From Castellaniella sp. (lineage in GTDB: Bacteria; Pseudomonadota; Gammaproteobacteria; Burkholderiales; Burkholderiaceae_B): 64,000 bases of DNA. This document shows positions 45,528-55,725 of the stretch, in pieces (positions within the stretch are counted from its first letter, which is position 1; every line of letters starts with the position of its first letter). Both the position numbers and the translations under genes were made by a program. The stretch lies in the NCBI RefSeq assembly GCF_004321985.1, contig NZ_SCQN01000035.1, positions 1 through 64,000 on the forward strand. Reading direction: 5' to 3'. Below the pieces are notes generated by a model. The model was not told where the DNA came from and did no database searches. It was given only the letters and a program-made list of their open reading frames with translations.

Positions 45528-47198
45528 TCAGGCACCTGCAATCGCCTGTTGCTCAGGCTGACGCTGTTTGTGTAACAAGGCGGGACCAACACGGCTTGTG
45601 CCATAGCGCAGAGCCATCAGAACGAAGTGCACCGCAAAGACCAGATGACCCAGGGTCATCAGAGCACCGCCGATAGAGCGGCCCTCGAGATACGGAATCG
45701 TGACGCGCACGGAATCCATGAAAGGTTTCGTCGGATCCAGCATGTCCAGACCCTGCAGCCAGCCGCCAATGGACAGGCTCACAAAATAGATTCCGAAACC
45801 GATCGCGATCAGCCAGAAGTGCACGATGATGAGCCGGGGATGCGGCCATTCCCAAGACATGATGCGCGGCATGACGAAATAGATCGCGCCGAACATGGTG
45901 ATCGTGAAGAAGGCATACAACCCAAGGTGCGCGTGCGCCACCGTGAAATGGGTGAAGTGAGCCACCCGGCTGACGCTGCGCAGGGCCTCGAAAGAGCCCT
46001 CGAAGGAACTCAGGGTGTACATCATGGCGCCCAGCACGATGAAGCGCAGCGTGGGCGAGTAATACATGGTCTTGAAGTGGCCCTTCATCGTGAGGTGCTG
46101 ATTCACGGAGAACGCCAGCACGGGAATGATCATCATCATGGACTGCACGATGGCCAGCGTGACCAGCCAGTGCGGTACCGGGCCGCCGACCAAGTGGTGG
46201 CCGCCGACCTGACCATAGAAGAACGCCAGCGCCCAGAAGCCGATCAGCGACATGTTGTAGGACTGGATCGGGCGGCCGATGATCTTCGGCAGGAAGTAAT
46301 AGATGGAGCCCAGGGCGATCGGTGTGTAGTACAGGCCCAGCACGTTGTGGCCGAACCACCAGTTCATGGTGGCCTGTTCCACGCCGAAGTGCACCCCGGG
46401 AACCTTACCCACCAGATAGAGCACCGGGAACCAGAAAAGCGCGGCGCCCATGTACCAGATCGACACATAGATATGCTGCACGCGGCGATTGCGCAGCGTG
46501 AACACCAGCGGCAGCGCAATGAGCGCACCACCCAGGACGATCAGGATGCTGACCTGCCAGGGAACCTCCAGCCATTCCAGGCCATCATTGATGCCGGCCG
46601 CGATGGCCCCCAGCCCAGCGATCAGCCCAGCGTTCCAGAGCATGCAGCCCAGCAGCGCAAAGCGGCCGCCGATCAGTGGTGTCTTCAGCAGGCGCGGCAG
46701 CGTCCAGATGGCCACGCCGAAGGCTGCCATCGGACACCAGCCATACGCCACCATGTTCAGGTGCAGCGTACGCGTGCGGCCAAAGGTCAGCCAGGCGTAC
46801 TGCGTCAGGAATTCCGGATTGTGCAGCTTGATCGAACTGATCAGCCCGAAGGTCGACGCCGCCACGAGCCAGACGATGGCACAGGACAGGAAGACGAAAC
46901 TGACATAAGAAGTGGAACGGTCTGCCTCCAGGCGTTCGCTCAGCTCTTCCTTGAGCTGCTCGGCCAGGGACGGATCGATCACGGCCTTGCCGCTGTCGAT
47001 CACGACCTGCTGCAGGCCAGCGCGTTGCTCGGGTGTAGCAGAAGGGTCCTCGACGTGACCGATCTCGCCGGTCGAGAAGATGACCTTCGCGGCCTCTGGG
47101 TTCTCGTCGAACATGTTTCGACGTAACGACCAGATGAAGACGAACAGTCCGGTCACAGACAGGATGAAAGTCAGGAGTAATACGGTTACGGTATCCAC
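45528..47198 (-). CDS. ccoN: cbb3-type cytochrome c oxidase subunit I with CcoS-like N-terminus
   Basis: A 556-residue haem-copper oxidase subunit. The core from about residue 98 has the ligands and proton-path residues of CcoN: TLHLNMVAYGW, MNWWFGHNVLGLYYTP, VGGHHLVGGPVP, MYTLSSFEGSFEALRS (position of the cross-linked Tyr) and HFTHFTVAHAHLGLY. Residues 1-53 (one membrane segment then FIWSLRRNMFDENPEAAKVI) look like CcoS, the small cbb3 maturation protein, with its FDD-like motif; 54-97 is a charged linker. I use the GTG at 47198 with GGAAG upstream, because the frame before it is unlike coding sequence. Confidence 0.9.
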   Translation of the reverse strand: MDTVTVLLLTFILSVTGLFVFIWSLRRNMFDENPEAAKVIFSTGEIGHVEDPSATPEQRAGLQQVVIDSGKAVIDPSLAEQLKEELSERLEADRSTSYVSFVFLSCAIVWLVAASTFGLISSIKLHNPEFLTQYAWLTFGRTRTLHLNMVAYGWCPMAAFGVAIWTLPRLLKTPLIGGRFALLGCMLWNAGLIAGLGAIAAGINDGLEWLEVPWQVSILIVLGGALIALPLVFTLRNRRVQHIYVSIWYMGAALFWFPVLYLVGKVPGVHFGVEQATMNWWFGHNVLGLYYTPIALGSIYYFLPKIIGRPIQSYNMSLIGFWALAFFYGQVGGHHLVGGPVPHWLVTLAIVQSMMMIIPVLAFSVNQHLTMKGHFKTMYYSPTLRFIVLGAMMYTLSSFEGSFEALRSVSRVAHFTHFTVAHAHLGLYAFFTITMFGAIYFVMPRIMSWEWPHPRLIIVHFWLIAIGFGIYFVSLSIGGWLQGLDMLDPTKPFMDSVRVTIPYLEGRSIGGALMTLGHLVFAVHFVLMALRYGTSRVGPALLHKQRQPEQQAIAGA

Positions 47199-47275
47199 AG
47201 CGCTTCCGATATGCAAAGATTGACGCGGAGCCGCGAAAATCGGGCTCAAATAGGCATGGCATTGTAATCTGAGAT

Positions 47276-47289
47276 TTGATTTATGATAA
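47276..47289. promoter_or_regulatory. Possible FNR/ANR-type box upstream of ccoN
   Basis: TTGAT-TTAT-GATAA has one perfect TTGAT half-site (reads ATCAA on the minus strand) and a poor second half. It lies about 80 bases before the ccoN start, where an oxygen-regulated activator would be expected for a cbb3 operon. Confidence 0.35.
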
Positions 47290-47404
47290 GTCGGATTACC
47301 AATTACAATCCTGAAATACCCCATACCAATCAGGGGCAACCCGGTATCCACCGGCAGCCCGCGATAGAACGTAACCAGACTGACTGATCAAGGAATCACG
47401 CATC

Positions 47405-47827
47405 ATGGAATGCACCATCGACTGGCAGGGCCCCGAGGGCATGTTGTTCGTGGCCCGCACGGGCAGCGGCCACGTCCTGGCCATGGACGGCAACCCGGCC
47501 GGCGGCGGCAACAATCTGGCCGCGCGCCCGATGGAAACAGTTCTGGTGGGCGCTGGCGGCTGCGCTTCCTACGACGTCGTGCTGATCCTCAAGCGTGGCC
47601 GACATGCAGTGACCGGCTGCCAGGCCAAGCTGACTGCCGAACGTGCCGAGACTGACCCCAAGGTCTTCACCCAGATCCACTACGCATTCAAGGTCACCGG
47701 CCATGGATTGCCGCGGGATGCAGTGGAGCGTGCCGTGGAACTCTCACACACCAAATACTGCTCGGCCATCGGCATGTTGGAAAAGACCGCGAAGATCACC
47801 TTCTCGGTCGACATCGTCGAAGCCTGA
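47405..47827 (+). CDS. OsmC-family thiol peroxidase-like protein
   Basis: A 140-residue OsmC/YhfA-type protein. The two conserved cysteines appear in LVGAGGCASYDVVLIL and HTKYCSAIGMLEKTA, where they would form the peroxidatic pair for organic hydroperoxide reduction. The length and lack of a longer N-terminal domain put it closer to the YhfA subgroup, whose function is less certain. Monocistronic, divergent from the ccoN operon and convergent with thyA. Confidence 0.87.
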   Translation: MECTIDWQGPEGMLFVARTGSGHVLAMDGNPAGGGNNLAARPMETVLVGAGGCASYDVVLILKRGRHAVTGCQAKLTAERAETDPKVFTQIHYAFKVTGHGLPRDAVERAVELSHTKYCSAIGMLEKTAKITFSVDIVEA

Positions 47828-47833
47828 CCCCGC

Positions 47834-48805
47834 TCAGACTGCCATGGGCGCCGTCAGCGGCGGGTGATGGTGGTAGCCTTCCAGGCTGAAGTCGCCGGGC
47901 TCCACGCGCTCCAGCCATTCGGGCTCGTAGCGGCCTGTCTGCGCATACGACGGAATCCGGTTGGACAGATGCAGGACAGGCGCCGGGTACGGCGCGCGCT
48001 GCAACTGTTCGCGCAGCATGTCCATGTGGGTTTCGTAGATGTGGGCGTCCCCGATGAAATAGGTAAACCACCGCGGTTGATAGCCGGTCAGGCGCGCCAC
48101 CAGATGCGCCAGTGCAGCGCCCTCGGCCAGGTTGAAGGGCGTGCCCAGCCCCACGTCGTTGCTGCGAATATACAGGCACAGCGACAGCTCGCGCGTCTGC
48201 GGATTGGCGAGGAACTGGTACAGCAGATGACAGGGCGGCAGCGCCATTTCTTCGATCTGAGCGCAGTTCCAGCCGTGAAACAGGATGCGCCGGCTGCCCG
48301 GATTTCCGATCAGAGCATCCAGGCAGGCTCGGAGCTGATCGACGGCCTTGTACAGCAACACCTGTGTCTGGCCGCCTTCCTGGATGGTCGCGACACGGTG
48401 GTATCCGCTGGCCAAGGCAGCCTCGATACGGGTTGCCTGCGCGGCGGGCAGCAGCTTGTAAGCCGGCCACTGGCGCCACTGAACCCCATAGACCGGGCCC
48501 AGATCATCGTCGCCTTCGCGCCAGGGGCTGTCCAGCCACGCCTGGTTCTCATTTGCGTTCTGGTCCCAGACCCGGCACCCCAGATCGCGGAAGTCAGCGG
48601 CGCTGTCGCTGGCCCGCAGGAACCCCACCAGCTCGCCGATGGCGGACTTGAACGCCAGGCGCTTGGTCGTCACGGCCGGAAAACCTTCACGCAAATCGAA
48701 ACGTAGGCAGGCGCCCGGCAGGCTGAGGGTCCGCACGCCCGTGCGGTTGTCCTGCCAGGAACCCTGCTCGAAAATCGTCCGCACCAGATCCAGATAGGCC
48801 TTCAC
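47834..48805 (-). CDS. thyA: Thymidylate synthase
   Basis: A 323-residue ThyA that methylates dUMP with methylene-tetrahydrofolate. It has [35 protein letters not shown], the phosphate-binding [12 protein letters not shown], the catalytic cysteine in [11 protein letters not shown], and [17 protein letters not shown]. It is about 60 residues longer than E. coli ThyA because of an insertion after [10 protein letters not shown], comparable to long forms in some Firmicutes. Its start overlaps the stop of the CoA-lyase gene by four bases. Confidence 0.94.
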   Translation of the reverse strand: MKAYLDLVRTIFEQGSWQDNRTGVRTLSLPGACLRFDLREGFPAVTTKRLAFKSAIGELVGFLRASDSAADFRDLGCRVWDQNANENQAWLDSPWREGDDDLGPVYGVQWRQWPAYKLLPAAQATRIEAALASGYHRVATIQEGGQTQVLLYKAVDQLRACLDALIGNPGSRRILFHGWNCAQIEEMALPPCHLLYQFLANPQTRELSLCLYIRSNDVGLGTPFNLAEGAALAHLVARLTGYQPRWFTYFIGDAHIYETHMDMLREQLQRAPYPAPVLHLSNRIPSYAQTGRYEPEWLERVEPGDFSLEGYHHHPPLTAPMAV

Positions 48806-49623
48806 GCGGACTGTCCCACAATACGGCGGGCGCGCTCGATGAGCGGCAGATCCACCATGCGGCCATCCAGACGGAAGGTATAGTCGCCGGACTCGTCCGC
48901 GCGGGCGACCACACGCCGGGCCCAGTCCAGATCCTGGGCCGAGGGCTGGTACACCTCATGGACCACCGGGATCTGCACCGGGTGGACGCACAGCATTCCG
49001 CCAAAGCCCATGTCATGGGCCATGCTGGCCGTTTCCTTCAGGCCCTCGGGGTCGGAAAAGTCGGCATAGACGCTGTCCAGCGGCGAGGCGAGCCCATGCA
49101 TGCGGCTGGCCACCAGTATCCGGAAACGCATCTGGTCGAGCACGAACTGCGCGGCTCGGGAACCCGGACGCGTGCCGAGCTCCACCATCAGGTCCAGGAT
49201 GCCGAACGACAGGCGTACCACACCGTTGGCCGCCGCAATGTGGCCCAGCTCCCGTACACCGGCAGCCGATTCGATCACCGGCATCAGTGGCTTGCCGGCG
49301 CCCGAGACGATGTAGACGTGCTCGGCCTTCTGGGCCTTGGGCAGCACGATGCCGGCGATCGATGGCAGCGACCGGCACAACGCCAGGTCGCCTTCAAACC
49401 ACGTCGTCGTACCGTCGTTGATCCGGACCCAGAGATGATGATCGGGGTGCTCCCGGGCATAGCGCGCCAGCGCCTCCCGGCCGGCCGTCTTTTGATCAGG
49501 CGCCACCGCGTCCTCGAGATCCACGATCACCGCATCGGCACCACTGGCGATGGCCTTGGGAAAACGATCGGGCCTCGTCGCGGGCACGAACAGCGCAGAA
49601 CGCAGGGCAGCCTCCAGCATCAC
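48802..49623 (-). CDS. HpcH/HpaI (CitE-like) CoA-ester lyase
   Basis: A 273-residue TIM-barrel lyase of the citrate lyase beta-subunit family. It begins [20 protein letters not shown], has [20 protein letters not shown] (metal-binding Glu/Asp), [27 protein letters not shown], and [18 protein letters not shown]. CitE-like enzymes outside citrate lyase operons cleave malyl-, methylmalyl- or citramalyl-CoA. The start overlaps the hydratase stop (ATGATG), so the two are co-translated; the real substrate is unknown. Confidence 0.88.
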   Translation of the reverse strand: MMLEAALRSALFVPATRPDRFPKAIASGADAVIVDLEDAVAPDQKTAGREALARYAREHPDHHLWVRINDGTTTWFEGDLALCRSLPSIAGIVLPKAQKAEHVYIVSGAGKPLMPVIESAAGVRELGHIAAANGVVRLSFGILDLMVELGTRPGSRAAQFVLDQMRFRILVASRMHGLASPLDSVYADFSDPEGLKETASMAHDMGFGGMLCVHPVQIPVVHEVYQPSAQDLDWARRVVARADESGDYTFRLDGRMVDLPLIERARRIVGQSA

Positions 49624-50387
49624 TTTCCCTTCCAGACAGGTTTGCGTTTTTCAGCAAAGGCCGTGGCACCTTCGTGCGCGTCCTCGGACGCGAATACATG
49701 CGCGATACGCGGCCGCTGCAGGTCGAACTGATCCTCAGGGCGCCAATTGCGCGACTGCGAGATGATGGCCTTTGCCGCCTGGACAGCGAGCGGTCCATTG
49801 GCGGCAATGGCGTGCGCCAGGTCCTCCGCGGCGTCCAGCGCATGGCCTGGCTCCGCCAGGCGGTTCACCAGACCGAGCTCATGCAGGCGCTCGGCGCCAA
49901 AGAAATCCCCCGTGAGCACGGCCTCCATCGCCACATGGTAAGGGATCCGCGACGGCAACCGCAGCATGCCGCCCGACCCCGGCACCAGCCCGCGCTTGAC
50001 CTCGGGCACGCCGAAACGGGCCTCGCGAGAAGCCACGATCAGGTCGCACGCCAGGGCCAGCTCAAAGCCGCCCGCCAGGGCATAGCCCTCGACCGCGGCG
50101 ATGAGCGGCTTGGCGGGGGGGCGCTCGCACAGACCGCCAAAGCCTCGGTCCCCCACGTAGGGTCGCTGCCCGGTCGCCGCAAAAGCCTTCAGATCCATGC
50201 CGGAACAGAAATGGCCGCCCTCACCCGTCAGGATGCCGATCCTGAGTCCGGGATCGGCATCCAGTGTATCCAACGCGGCGGCCAGCGCCTGCGCGGTTTC
50301 CAGATTGACGGCATTGCGCGCCTGGGGACGGTTCAACCGCATGACCAAGACCCCATCCACACGCTGAACCGCTACGCAATCGCTCAT
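49620..50387 (-). CDS. Enoyl-CoA hydratase/isomerase family protein
   Basis: A 255-residue crotonase. The oxyanion-hole segments are GGHFCSGMDLKAFA and EGYALAGGFELALACDLIVA; the catalytic Glu region is FGVPEVKRGLVPGSGGMLRL. Family members hydrate, isomerise or hydrolyse acyl-CoA esters. It is first in a three-gene overlapping set with a CitE-like lyase and thyA, which suggests degradation of a short branched acyl-CoA, but the substrate cannot be read from sequence. Confidence 0.88.
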   Translation of the reverse strand: MSDCVAVQRVDGVLVMRLNRPQARNAVNLETAQALAAALDTLDADPGLRIGILTGEGGHFCSGMDLKAFAATGQRPYVGDRGFGGLCERPPAKPLIAAVEGYALAGGFELALACDLIVASREARFGVPEVKRGLVPGSGGMLRLPSRIPYHVAMEAVLTGDFFGAERLHELGLVNRLAEPGHALDAAEDLAHAIAANGPLAVQAAKAIISQSRNWRPEDQFDLQRPRIAHVFASEDAHEGATAFAEKRKPVWKGK

Positions 50388-50501
50388 GACATTCTCTCCT
50401 GAACAAATCAGACGATACCATTAGTGGATAAAATGAGCCCTTTGGGCGCACGACGATAGCGCCCGTCAAACACTAGCCTCGCGGGCCCGCCCCGCCCCGT
50501 C

Positions 50502-51398
50502 ATGCTCACATTCCAACAACTGATTCTGTCGCTCCAGCAATACTGGGACAAGCAGGGCTGCACCCTGCTGCAACCATACGACATGGAAGTCGGCGCCGGC
50601 ACCTCGCACACGGCGACTTTCCTGCGCGCCATCGGGCCGGAACCCTGGCGCGCGGCCTATGTCCAGCCCTCGCGCCGCCCCAATGACGGCCGTTACGGCG
50701 AAAACCCGAACCGCCTGCAGCACTATTACCAATTCCAGGTCGTGCTCAAACCGGCCCCGCCGCACATCCTGGACCTGTACGTCGGTTCCCTGCGCAGCCT
50801 GGGCATAGACCCGCAGCAGCACGACATCCGCTTCGTCGAGGACGACTGGGAAAATCCCACGCTGGGCGCCTGGGGCCTGGGCTGGGAAGTCTGGCTCAAT
50901 GGCATGGAAGTCACACAGTTCACCTACTTTCAGCAGGTGGGCGGCCTGGACTGCAACCCAACCATGGGCGAAATCACCTACGGCCTGGAACGCCTGGCCA
51001 TGTATCTGCAAGGTGTGGAGTCGGTCTACGACCTGGTCTGGACCCAGGCAGCGGATGGCCGCAAGGTCTATTACCGGGACGTGTTTCACCAGAACGAGGT
51101 CGAACAGTCCACCTACAACTTCGAATACGCCAACACCACCATGCTGTTTACCCATTTCAGCGACTACGAGGCCGAGGCCCGGCGGCTGATCGCCGTCCCG
51201 CTCGCGCTGCCCGCCTATGAGGCCACCCTGAAGGCGGCACACACATTCAACCTCCTGGATGCGCGCGGCGCGATCAGTGTGACCGAGCGCGCCGCCTACA
51301 TCGGCCGCATCCGCAATCTGTCCCGGGCCGTGGCCCAAGCCTATTTCGAATCGCGTGAACGCCTGGGATTCCCCATGCTGCGCCGGGAGGCCGCATGA
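50502..51398 (+). CDS. glyQ: Glycine-tRNA ligase alpha subunit
   Basis: A 298-residue catalytic subunit of the bacterial alpha2beta2 glycyl-tRNA synthetase. Typical sequence: [60 protein letters not shown] and [20 protein letters not shown]. The stop overlaps the glyS start by four bases. A short GGGCGC/GCGCCC stem-loop is present in the leader (about 50434-50455), but no glycine riboswitch pattern is seen. Confidence 0.97.
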   Translation: MLTFQQLILSLQQYWDKQGCTLLQPYDMEVGAGTSHTATFLRAIGPEPWRAAYVQPSRRPNDGRYGENPNRLQHYYQFQVVLKPAPPHILDLYVGSLRSLGIDPQQHDIRFVEDDWENPTLGAWGLGWEVWLNGMEVTQFTYFQQVGGLDCNPTMGEITYGLERLAMYLQGVESVYDLVWTQAADGRKVYYRDVFHQNEVEQSTYNFEYANTTMLFTHFSDYEAEARRLIAVPLALPAYEATLKAAHTFNLLDARGAISVTERAAYIGRIRNLSRAVAQAYFESRERLGFPMLRREAA

Positions 51399-53530
51399 GC
51401 ACCCCGACTCGTCCACTGGTCATCGAGCTGGTGACGGAAGAACTCCCACCCAAGGCGCTGAATGCGCTGGGCAATGCCTTCGCACAGGGAATCCACGATG
51501 TCCTGCAGGACTGCGGCCTGGTGTCGACAGACACCGCCTGGCAAGCATTCGCCACACCCCGGCGGCTGGCCGTTCGACTGGAAGCCGTTCGAGGCCAGGC
51601 AGACGACCAGCCCTACGCCGAAAAACTCATGCCCGCCGCAATCGGGCTGGACGCCCAGGGGGCGGCCACGCCCGCACTCCTGAAAAAGCTGAAGGCACGC
51701 GGCCTGGAGCACACGGCGGTGGACAGCCTCACACGCCGCCACGACGGCAAGCAAGAGGTCCTCTACGCAGAAGGCACTGCGGCGGGCGCACGGCTTGCCG
51801 ACGCATTGCAGCAGGCACTGGAATACGCGATCACGCACTTGCCGATTCCCAAGGTCATGCAATACCAGCTGGCCGACGGGCACACCAGCGTGAAGTTCGT
51901 ACGCCCTGCCCACCATCTGCTCGCCCTCTGGGGTGAGGACGTGGTTCCGGTTCATGCCCTGGGCCTGCAAGCCGGGCGCACAACGCTGGGCCACCGCTTC
52001 ATGAGCAGCGGTATCCTGATGATCGACCATGCCGACCAATGGCTGGACAGCCTGCGCAGCAGCCACGTCCTGGCGTCCTTCCAGGACCGGCGAAGCCAGA
52101 TCGAACACCAGCTCGCCACGGTGTCGGCCGGTGTGGGCGCCACTATCGGCAAGGGACCAGAGGTCGAAGCCCTGCTTGACGAAGTCACCGCGCTGGTCGA
52201 GTTCCCCACGGTGTATGTGGGTGCGTTCGAGCGCGAATTCCTGAGCGTACCGCCGGAATGCCTGATCCTGACGATGCGCCTGAACCAGAAATACTTCCCG
52301 CTCTTCGATCCCAATACCGGGCATCTCACACACCAGTTCCTGATCGTCAGCAACATGCGGCCACAGGATCCCAGCCACATCATCCACGGCAATCAGCGCG
52401 TGGTGCGGCCGCGCCTGGCCGATGCGCAATTCTTCTATCAGACCGACCTGAAGACACGGCTGGCGGACCGGGTGGCCAACCTGGAACACAGCGTCTACCA
52501 CAACAAGCTGGGCTCCCAGCTCGCTCGCACGCAGAGGGTTCAGGCACTGGCGCGCTGGCTTGCTCCGCTGCTGGGCGGCGACGCGGACACGGCGGGCCGG
52601 GCCGCGTGGCTGGCGCGCGCCGATCTGGGCACTCAGATGGTGGGGGAATTCCCGGAGCTGCAAGGGATCATGGGGGCCTACTATGCCGCCCACGACGGCG
52701 AGCTCGCCGAGGTGGTGCGCGCACTGCATGACCAGTACCGCATTCGCCTGGAAGAGGCCATCACCGCAGAGACGCTGACCTCCGCCGTGCTCTTCATGGC
52801 TGAACGGGCCGAGACGCTCGTGGGCATCTGGGGCATTGGCCTGATTCCGACGGGCGAGCGAGACCCCTACGGCCTGCGCCGCGCGGCCTTGGGGCTCATC
52901 AGCGCCTACGAGCAATTGACGGCCGGCGGCCTGCTGCGGGCCAGCCAGGACACGCCGGCCCGCCTCACGGCCCTGCTGACACAAGCCGCAGCCGGCTTTC
53001 CGGACGGGACGCTTGCCGACGGCACGGCTGATGCCGTGCTGGAGTTCGTCTACGAGCGATACCGCAATCAGCTCTCGGGGGACCATGACCGAGCCGCCAT
53101 CGACGCCGTGCTGGCATTGCGCCCCCCCATCCACCAGATCAGCGCCCGCGTCCAGGCCTGCATGGAATTTTCCGCACTTCCCGAAGCCGCAGCCCTGGCC
53201 GCGGCCAACAAACGGGTGAGTAACCTGCTCAAAAAGGCGGAAGGTTCACTGCCGGCGTTTGATCCGGCCTTGATGGTCGAACCGGCCGAACGCGGCCTGG
53301 CCGACACCATCGCACAGCTCGCCCCGCAGGCGACCGCCGCCCTTGCCCAGGGCAATTTCACCAGCAGCCTGAGTGTCCTGGCACAGGCGCGCACGGCCGT
53401 GGACCAGTTCTTCGCCGACGTCATGGTCATGGCCGACGATCCGCATGTCCGCGCCAACCGGCTGGCCCTGCTGCAGTCCCTGCACGCACTGATGAACCAG
53501 GTCGCAGACCTCTCGAGGCTGGCCCGGTGA
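51395..53530 (+). CDS. glyS: Glycine-tRNA ligase beta subunit
   Basis: A 711-residue tRNA-binding subunit that partners GlyQ. Starts [20 protein letters not shown]; has [57 protein letters not shown], and a C-terminal anticodon-binding region with [11 protein letters not shown]. Length is normal. It overlaps gmhB by four bases. Confidence 0.97.
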   Translation: MSTPTRPLVIELVTEELPPKALNALGNAFAQGIHDVLQDCGLVSTDTAWQAFATPRRLAVRLEAVRGQADDQPYAEKLMPAAIGLDAQGAATPALLKKLKARGLEHTAVDSLTRRHDGKQEVLYAEGTAAGARLADALQQALEYAITHLPIPKVMQYQLADGHTSVKFVRPAHHLLALWGEDVVPVHALGLQAGRTTLGHRFMSSGILMIDHADQWLDSLRSSHVLASFQDRRSQIEHQLATVSAGVGATIGKGPEVEALLDEVTALVEFPTVYVGAFEREFLSVPPECLILTMRLNQKYFPLFDPNTGHLTHQFLIVSNMRPQDPSHIIHGNQRVVRPRLADAQFFYQTDLKTRLADRVANLEHSVYHNKLGSQLARTQRVQALARWLAPLLGGDADTAGRAAWLARADLGTQMVGEFPELQGIMGAYYAAHDGELAEVVRALHDQYRIRLEEAITAETLTSAVLFMAERAETLVGIWGIGLIPTGERDPYGLRRAALGLISAYEQLTAGGLLRASQDTPARLTALLTQAAAGFPDGTLADGTADAVLEFVYERYRNQLSGDHDRAAIDAVLALRPPIHQISARVQACMEFSALPEAAALAAANKRVSNLLKKAEGSLPAFDPALMVEPAERGLADTIAQLAPQATAALAQGNFTSSLSVLAQARTAVDQFFADVMVMADDPHVRANRLALLQSLHALMNQVADLSRLAR

Positions 53531-54081
53531 AGCTCATCATCCTGGACCGTGACGGCGTCATCAATCGGGACAGCGACGCCTTCATCAAGACGCCCGACGA
53601 ATGGATCCCGCTGCCGGGAAGCCTGGAAGCCATCGGCCGGCTGACTCATGCGGGCTGGTCTGTGGTGATCGCCAGCAACCAGTCCGGAATCGCGCGCGGA
53701 CTGCTGACCATGGAAACCCTGGGGGCCATTCACGCCCGAATGCGGCAGGCGGTGGCCGATGCCGGTGGGCGTATCGATGCGATCTTTTTCTGCCCGCATG
53801 GGCCGGACGAGGGCTGCGCGTGCCGCAAGCCGAAACCCGGAATGCTGCGCGACATCGCCGAGCGGCTGGACGTCAGCCTGGACAACGTCCCGGTGGTGGG
53901 CGACAGCCTGCGCGACTTGCAGGCGGCGGCAGCCTGCAACTGCAGCCCCTGGCTGGTGCTGACGGGCAAGGGACGCAAGACCTGGGAAACCTCCGGCACC
54001 ACTGGTGAACTGCCCGCAGGCACCGAAGTCCGGGACGACCTGGCCGCTGTCGCCGACGCGCTGATCAAGAGCGTGCCATGA
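53527..54081 (+). CDS. gmhB: D-glycero-beta-D-manno-heptose-1,7-bisphosphate 7-phosphatase
   Basis: A 184-residue HAD phosphatase acting in ADP-heptose synthesis for the LPS core. HAD motif I is ILDRDGVINRDSDAFIK, motif II IASNQSGIARG, zinc-binding cysteines are in FFCPHGPDEGCACRKPKPGM, and motif IV is VVGDSLRDLQAA. It lies inside the glyQ-glyS-gmhB-acyltransferase series, a common order in Burkholderiales. Confidence 0.94.
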   Translation: MKLIILDRDGVINRDSDAFIKTPDEWIPLPGSLEAIGRLTHAGWSVVIASNQSGIARGLLTMETLGAIHARMRQAVADAGGRIDAIFFCPHGPDEGCACRKPKPGMLRDIAERLDVSLDNVPVVGDSLRDLQAAAACNCSPWLVLTGKGRKTWETSGTTGELPAGTEVRDDLAAVADALIKSVP

Positions 54082-54806
54082 CCTTCCTGCGTTCGCTCCT
54101 GTTCATGATCTTCCTGGTCGTCACCGTGGTGCCCTACGCGATGTGCTGCGTTCTGTGGGCGCCACTTCCACTCGCCTGGCGCTACCGGCTGACCATGGGA
54201 TGGCCCCGCATGACGCTGTGGGCAGCAAAATGGATTCTCGGCATCCGCTACCAGGCACGCGGCCTGGAGCACTTGCCAAACGGACCAGCCATCATTCTGT
54301 CGAAGCACCAGTCCGCCTGGGAAACCCTGTATTTCGCCGTCAGCCTGCCGCGCGACGTCGTGTTCGTCTACAAACGCGAACTACACCACGTCCCGTTCTT
54401 CGGCTGGAGTCTGGCGCTGCTCAGCATGGTCCCCATCGACCGGACCAAAGGCCGCGAGTCCTTCGAGCAAGTCGTACGCATCGGCAGCCAACGGCTGCAG
54501 GAAGGCCGCTGGCCGGTACTGTTTCCCGAGGGAACCCGAGTCGCGCCTGGCGAAGAAGGCCGCTACAAGCAAGGCGGCGCCCTGCTGGCCTGCCGCACCG
54601 GGACGCCCGTCATCCCAGTGGCCCACAACGCTGGCGAGCGCTGGCCGCGCAATGCTTTCCTCAAAACCCCCGGCCTGGTCACCGTGTCCTTCGGGCCGGC
54701 CATCAGCCCGGCCGGGTATAGTCCCGCTACGCTGAACCGTGCGGTCCACGATTGGATCGAGGCCGAAATGCGGGTCCTGAACCCAGAAAGGTATGCGCCG
54801 CACTGA
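54078..54806 (+). CDS. 1-acyl-glycerol-3-phosphate acyltransferase (PlsC family)
   Basis: A 242-residue membrane acyltransferase of the LPLAT family. A hydrophobic N-terminus (SLLFMIFLVVTVVPYAMCCV) is followed by the H-x4-D-like motif in AIILSKHQSAWETL, the FFGWSLALLSMVPIDR segment, and the phosphate-binding LFPEGTRVAPGE. It would make phosphatidic acid; paralogues with other acceptors exist. It overlaps gmhB by four bases and the next gene by 14. Confidence 0.9.
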   Translation: MTFLRSLLFMIFLVVTVVPYAMCCVLWAPLPLAWRYRLTMGWPRMTLWAAKWILGIRYQARGLEHLPNGPAIILSKHQSAWETLYFAVSLPRDVVFVYKRELHHVPFFGWSLALLSMVPIDRTKGRESFEQVVRIGSQRLQEGRWPVLFPEGTRVAPGEEGRYKQGGALLACRTGTPVIPVAHNAGERWPRNAFLKTPGLVTVSFGPAISPAGYSPATLNRAVHDWIEAEMRVLNPERYAPH

Positions 54807-55614
54807 GGCCGAGCCACAGCAACTGGCTCTGTTCCCGGGCCGGGCTGACACGCCGCCGGCCACCTTGCCCGAGGGCTGCAGCTGGCACACACTGACCGTG
54901 GCGGGCGAATCGCTGGGCTACACACTGCGGCGGTCGCGACGAAAGTCGATCGGTCTGGTCGTACGCGATACGGGTCTGCTCATCCAGGCGCCTGTCTGGG
55001 CCAGCCGACGCCAGATCGAAGAAGCCATCACGCAAAAAGCGGCCTGGATCCGCGAGAAACTCCGCACGCGTGGCGAAAGACTGGAACTGCTTGCGTTGCA
55101 GGCCGAACAATGGCGCAGCGGCGGCCATATCCCGTACCTGGGCGTGACCCTCACACTGCACCTTGACGGCAGCCAGGCCCTGCGCTACCAAGGGGATCCG
55201 TCCGCACCACACGAGAACGATGGCCTGTGGCTGCCGCTGCCGGGGGACGCCACATCGGGCCGGATCCAGGAGCGCGCCCAGGGCTGGCTGCAGCAACGCG
55301 CCCACATCGACTTCGACGCGCGGCTGCAACGCTACCTGCAATGGTCGGGACAGTCCATGGCCGGATGGAGCCTGTCGTCGGCCCACGGGCGCTGGGGATC
55401 CTGCACCATTCAGCGTCATATCCGCCTGAACTGGCGCTTGATCCACTTTGCACCGCATCTGATCGACTATGTCGTGGCCCACGAGGTGGCCCACCTGAGC
55501 CACATGGACCACAGCCCTGCCTTCTGGCGCGAAGTCGACCGCTTGTACCCCGATTTCAAGCAAGCCCGCGACGTACTGGCACGTCACACGCCTGAAACAC
55601 TGCCGCTGTTCTGA
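54793..55614 (+). CDS. YgjP-like (DUF45) zinc metallopeptidase family protein
   Basis: A 273-residue protein of the SprT/YgjP-like group. The zinc-binding motif is VVAHEVAHLSHMDHSPAFW (HExxH plus downstream His), preceded by the family signature HGRWGSCTIQRHIRLNWRLI and RRSRRKSIGLVVRDTGLLIQ near the N-terminus. Function in bacteria is uncertain; some relatives are annotated as peptidases or UTP pyrophosphatases. The start lies within the acyltransferase end (14-base overlap). Confidence 0.88.
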   Translation: MRRTEAEPQQLALFPGRADTPPATLPEGCSWHTLTVAGESLGYTLRRSRRKSIGLVVRDTGLLIQAPVWASRRQIEEAITQKAAWIREKLRTRGERLELLALQAEQWRSGGHIPYLGVTLTLHLDGSQALRYQGDPSAPHENDGLWLPLPGDATSGRIQERAQGWLQQRAHIDFDARLQRYLQWSGQSMAGWSLSSAHGRWGSCTIQRHIRLNWRLIHFAPHLIDYVVAHEVAHLSHMDHSPAFWREVDRLYPDFKQARDVLARHTPETLPLF

Positions 55615-55725
55615 CCTGACAGCGGTCACCGGCGCCATGTGGCCGCATGTACCCGTCATGGGTCCGCCCCCACCCGCCGTGCATTTGCGTATGATGAAGC
55701 CTGATTCTCTCAAAGGACCTCCATC

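Noticed and set aside
45627-47126. A 499-codon open frame antisense to ccoN
   Set aside because: Gln/His/Asp-rich antisense translation of membrane helices; ccoN on the minus strand is complete.
50388-50501. Possible glycine riboswitch before glyQ
   Set aside because: Only a short GGGCGC/GCGCCC hairpin is visible and the known glycine aptamer core is not recognisable.
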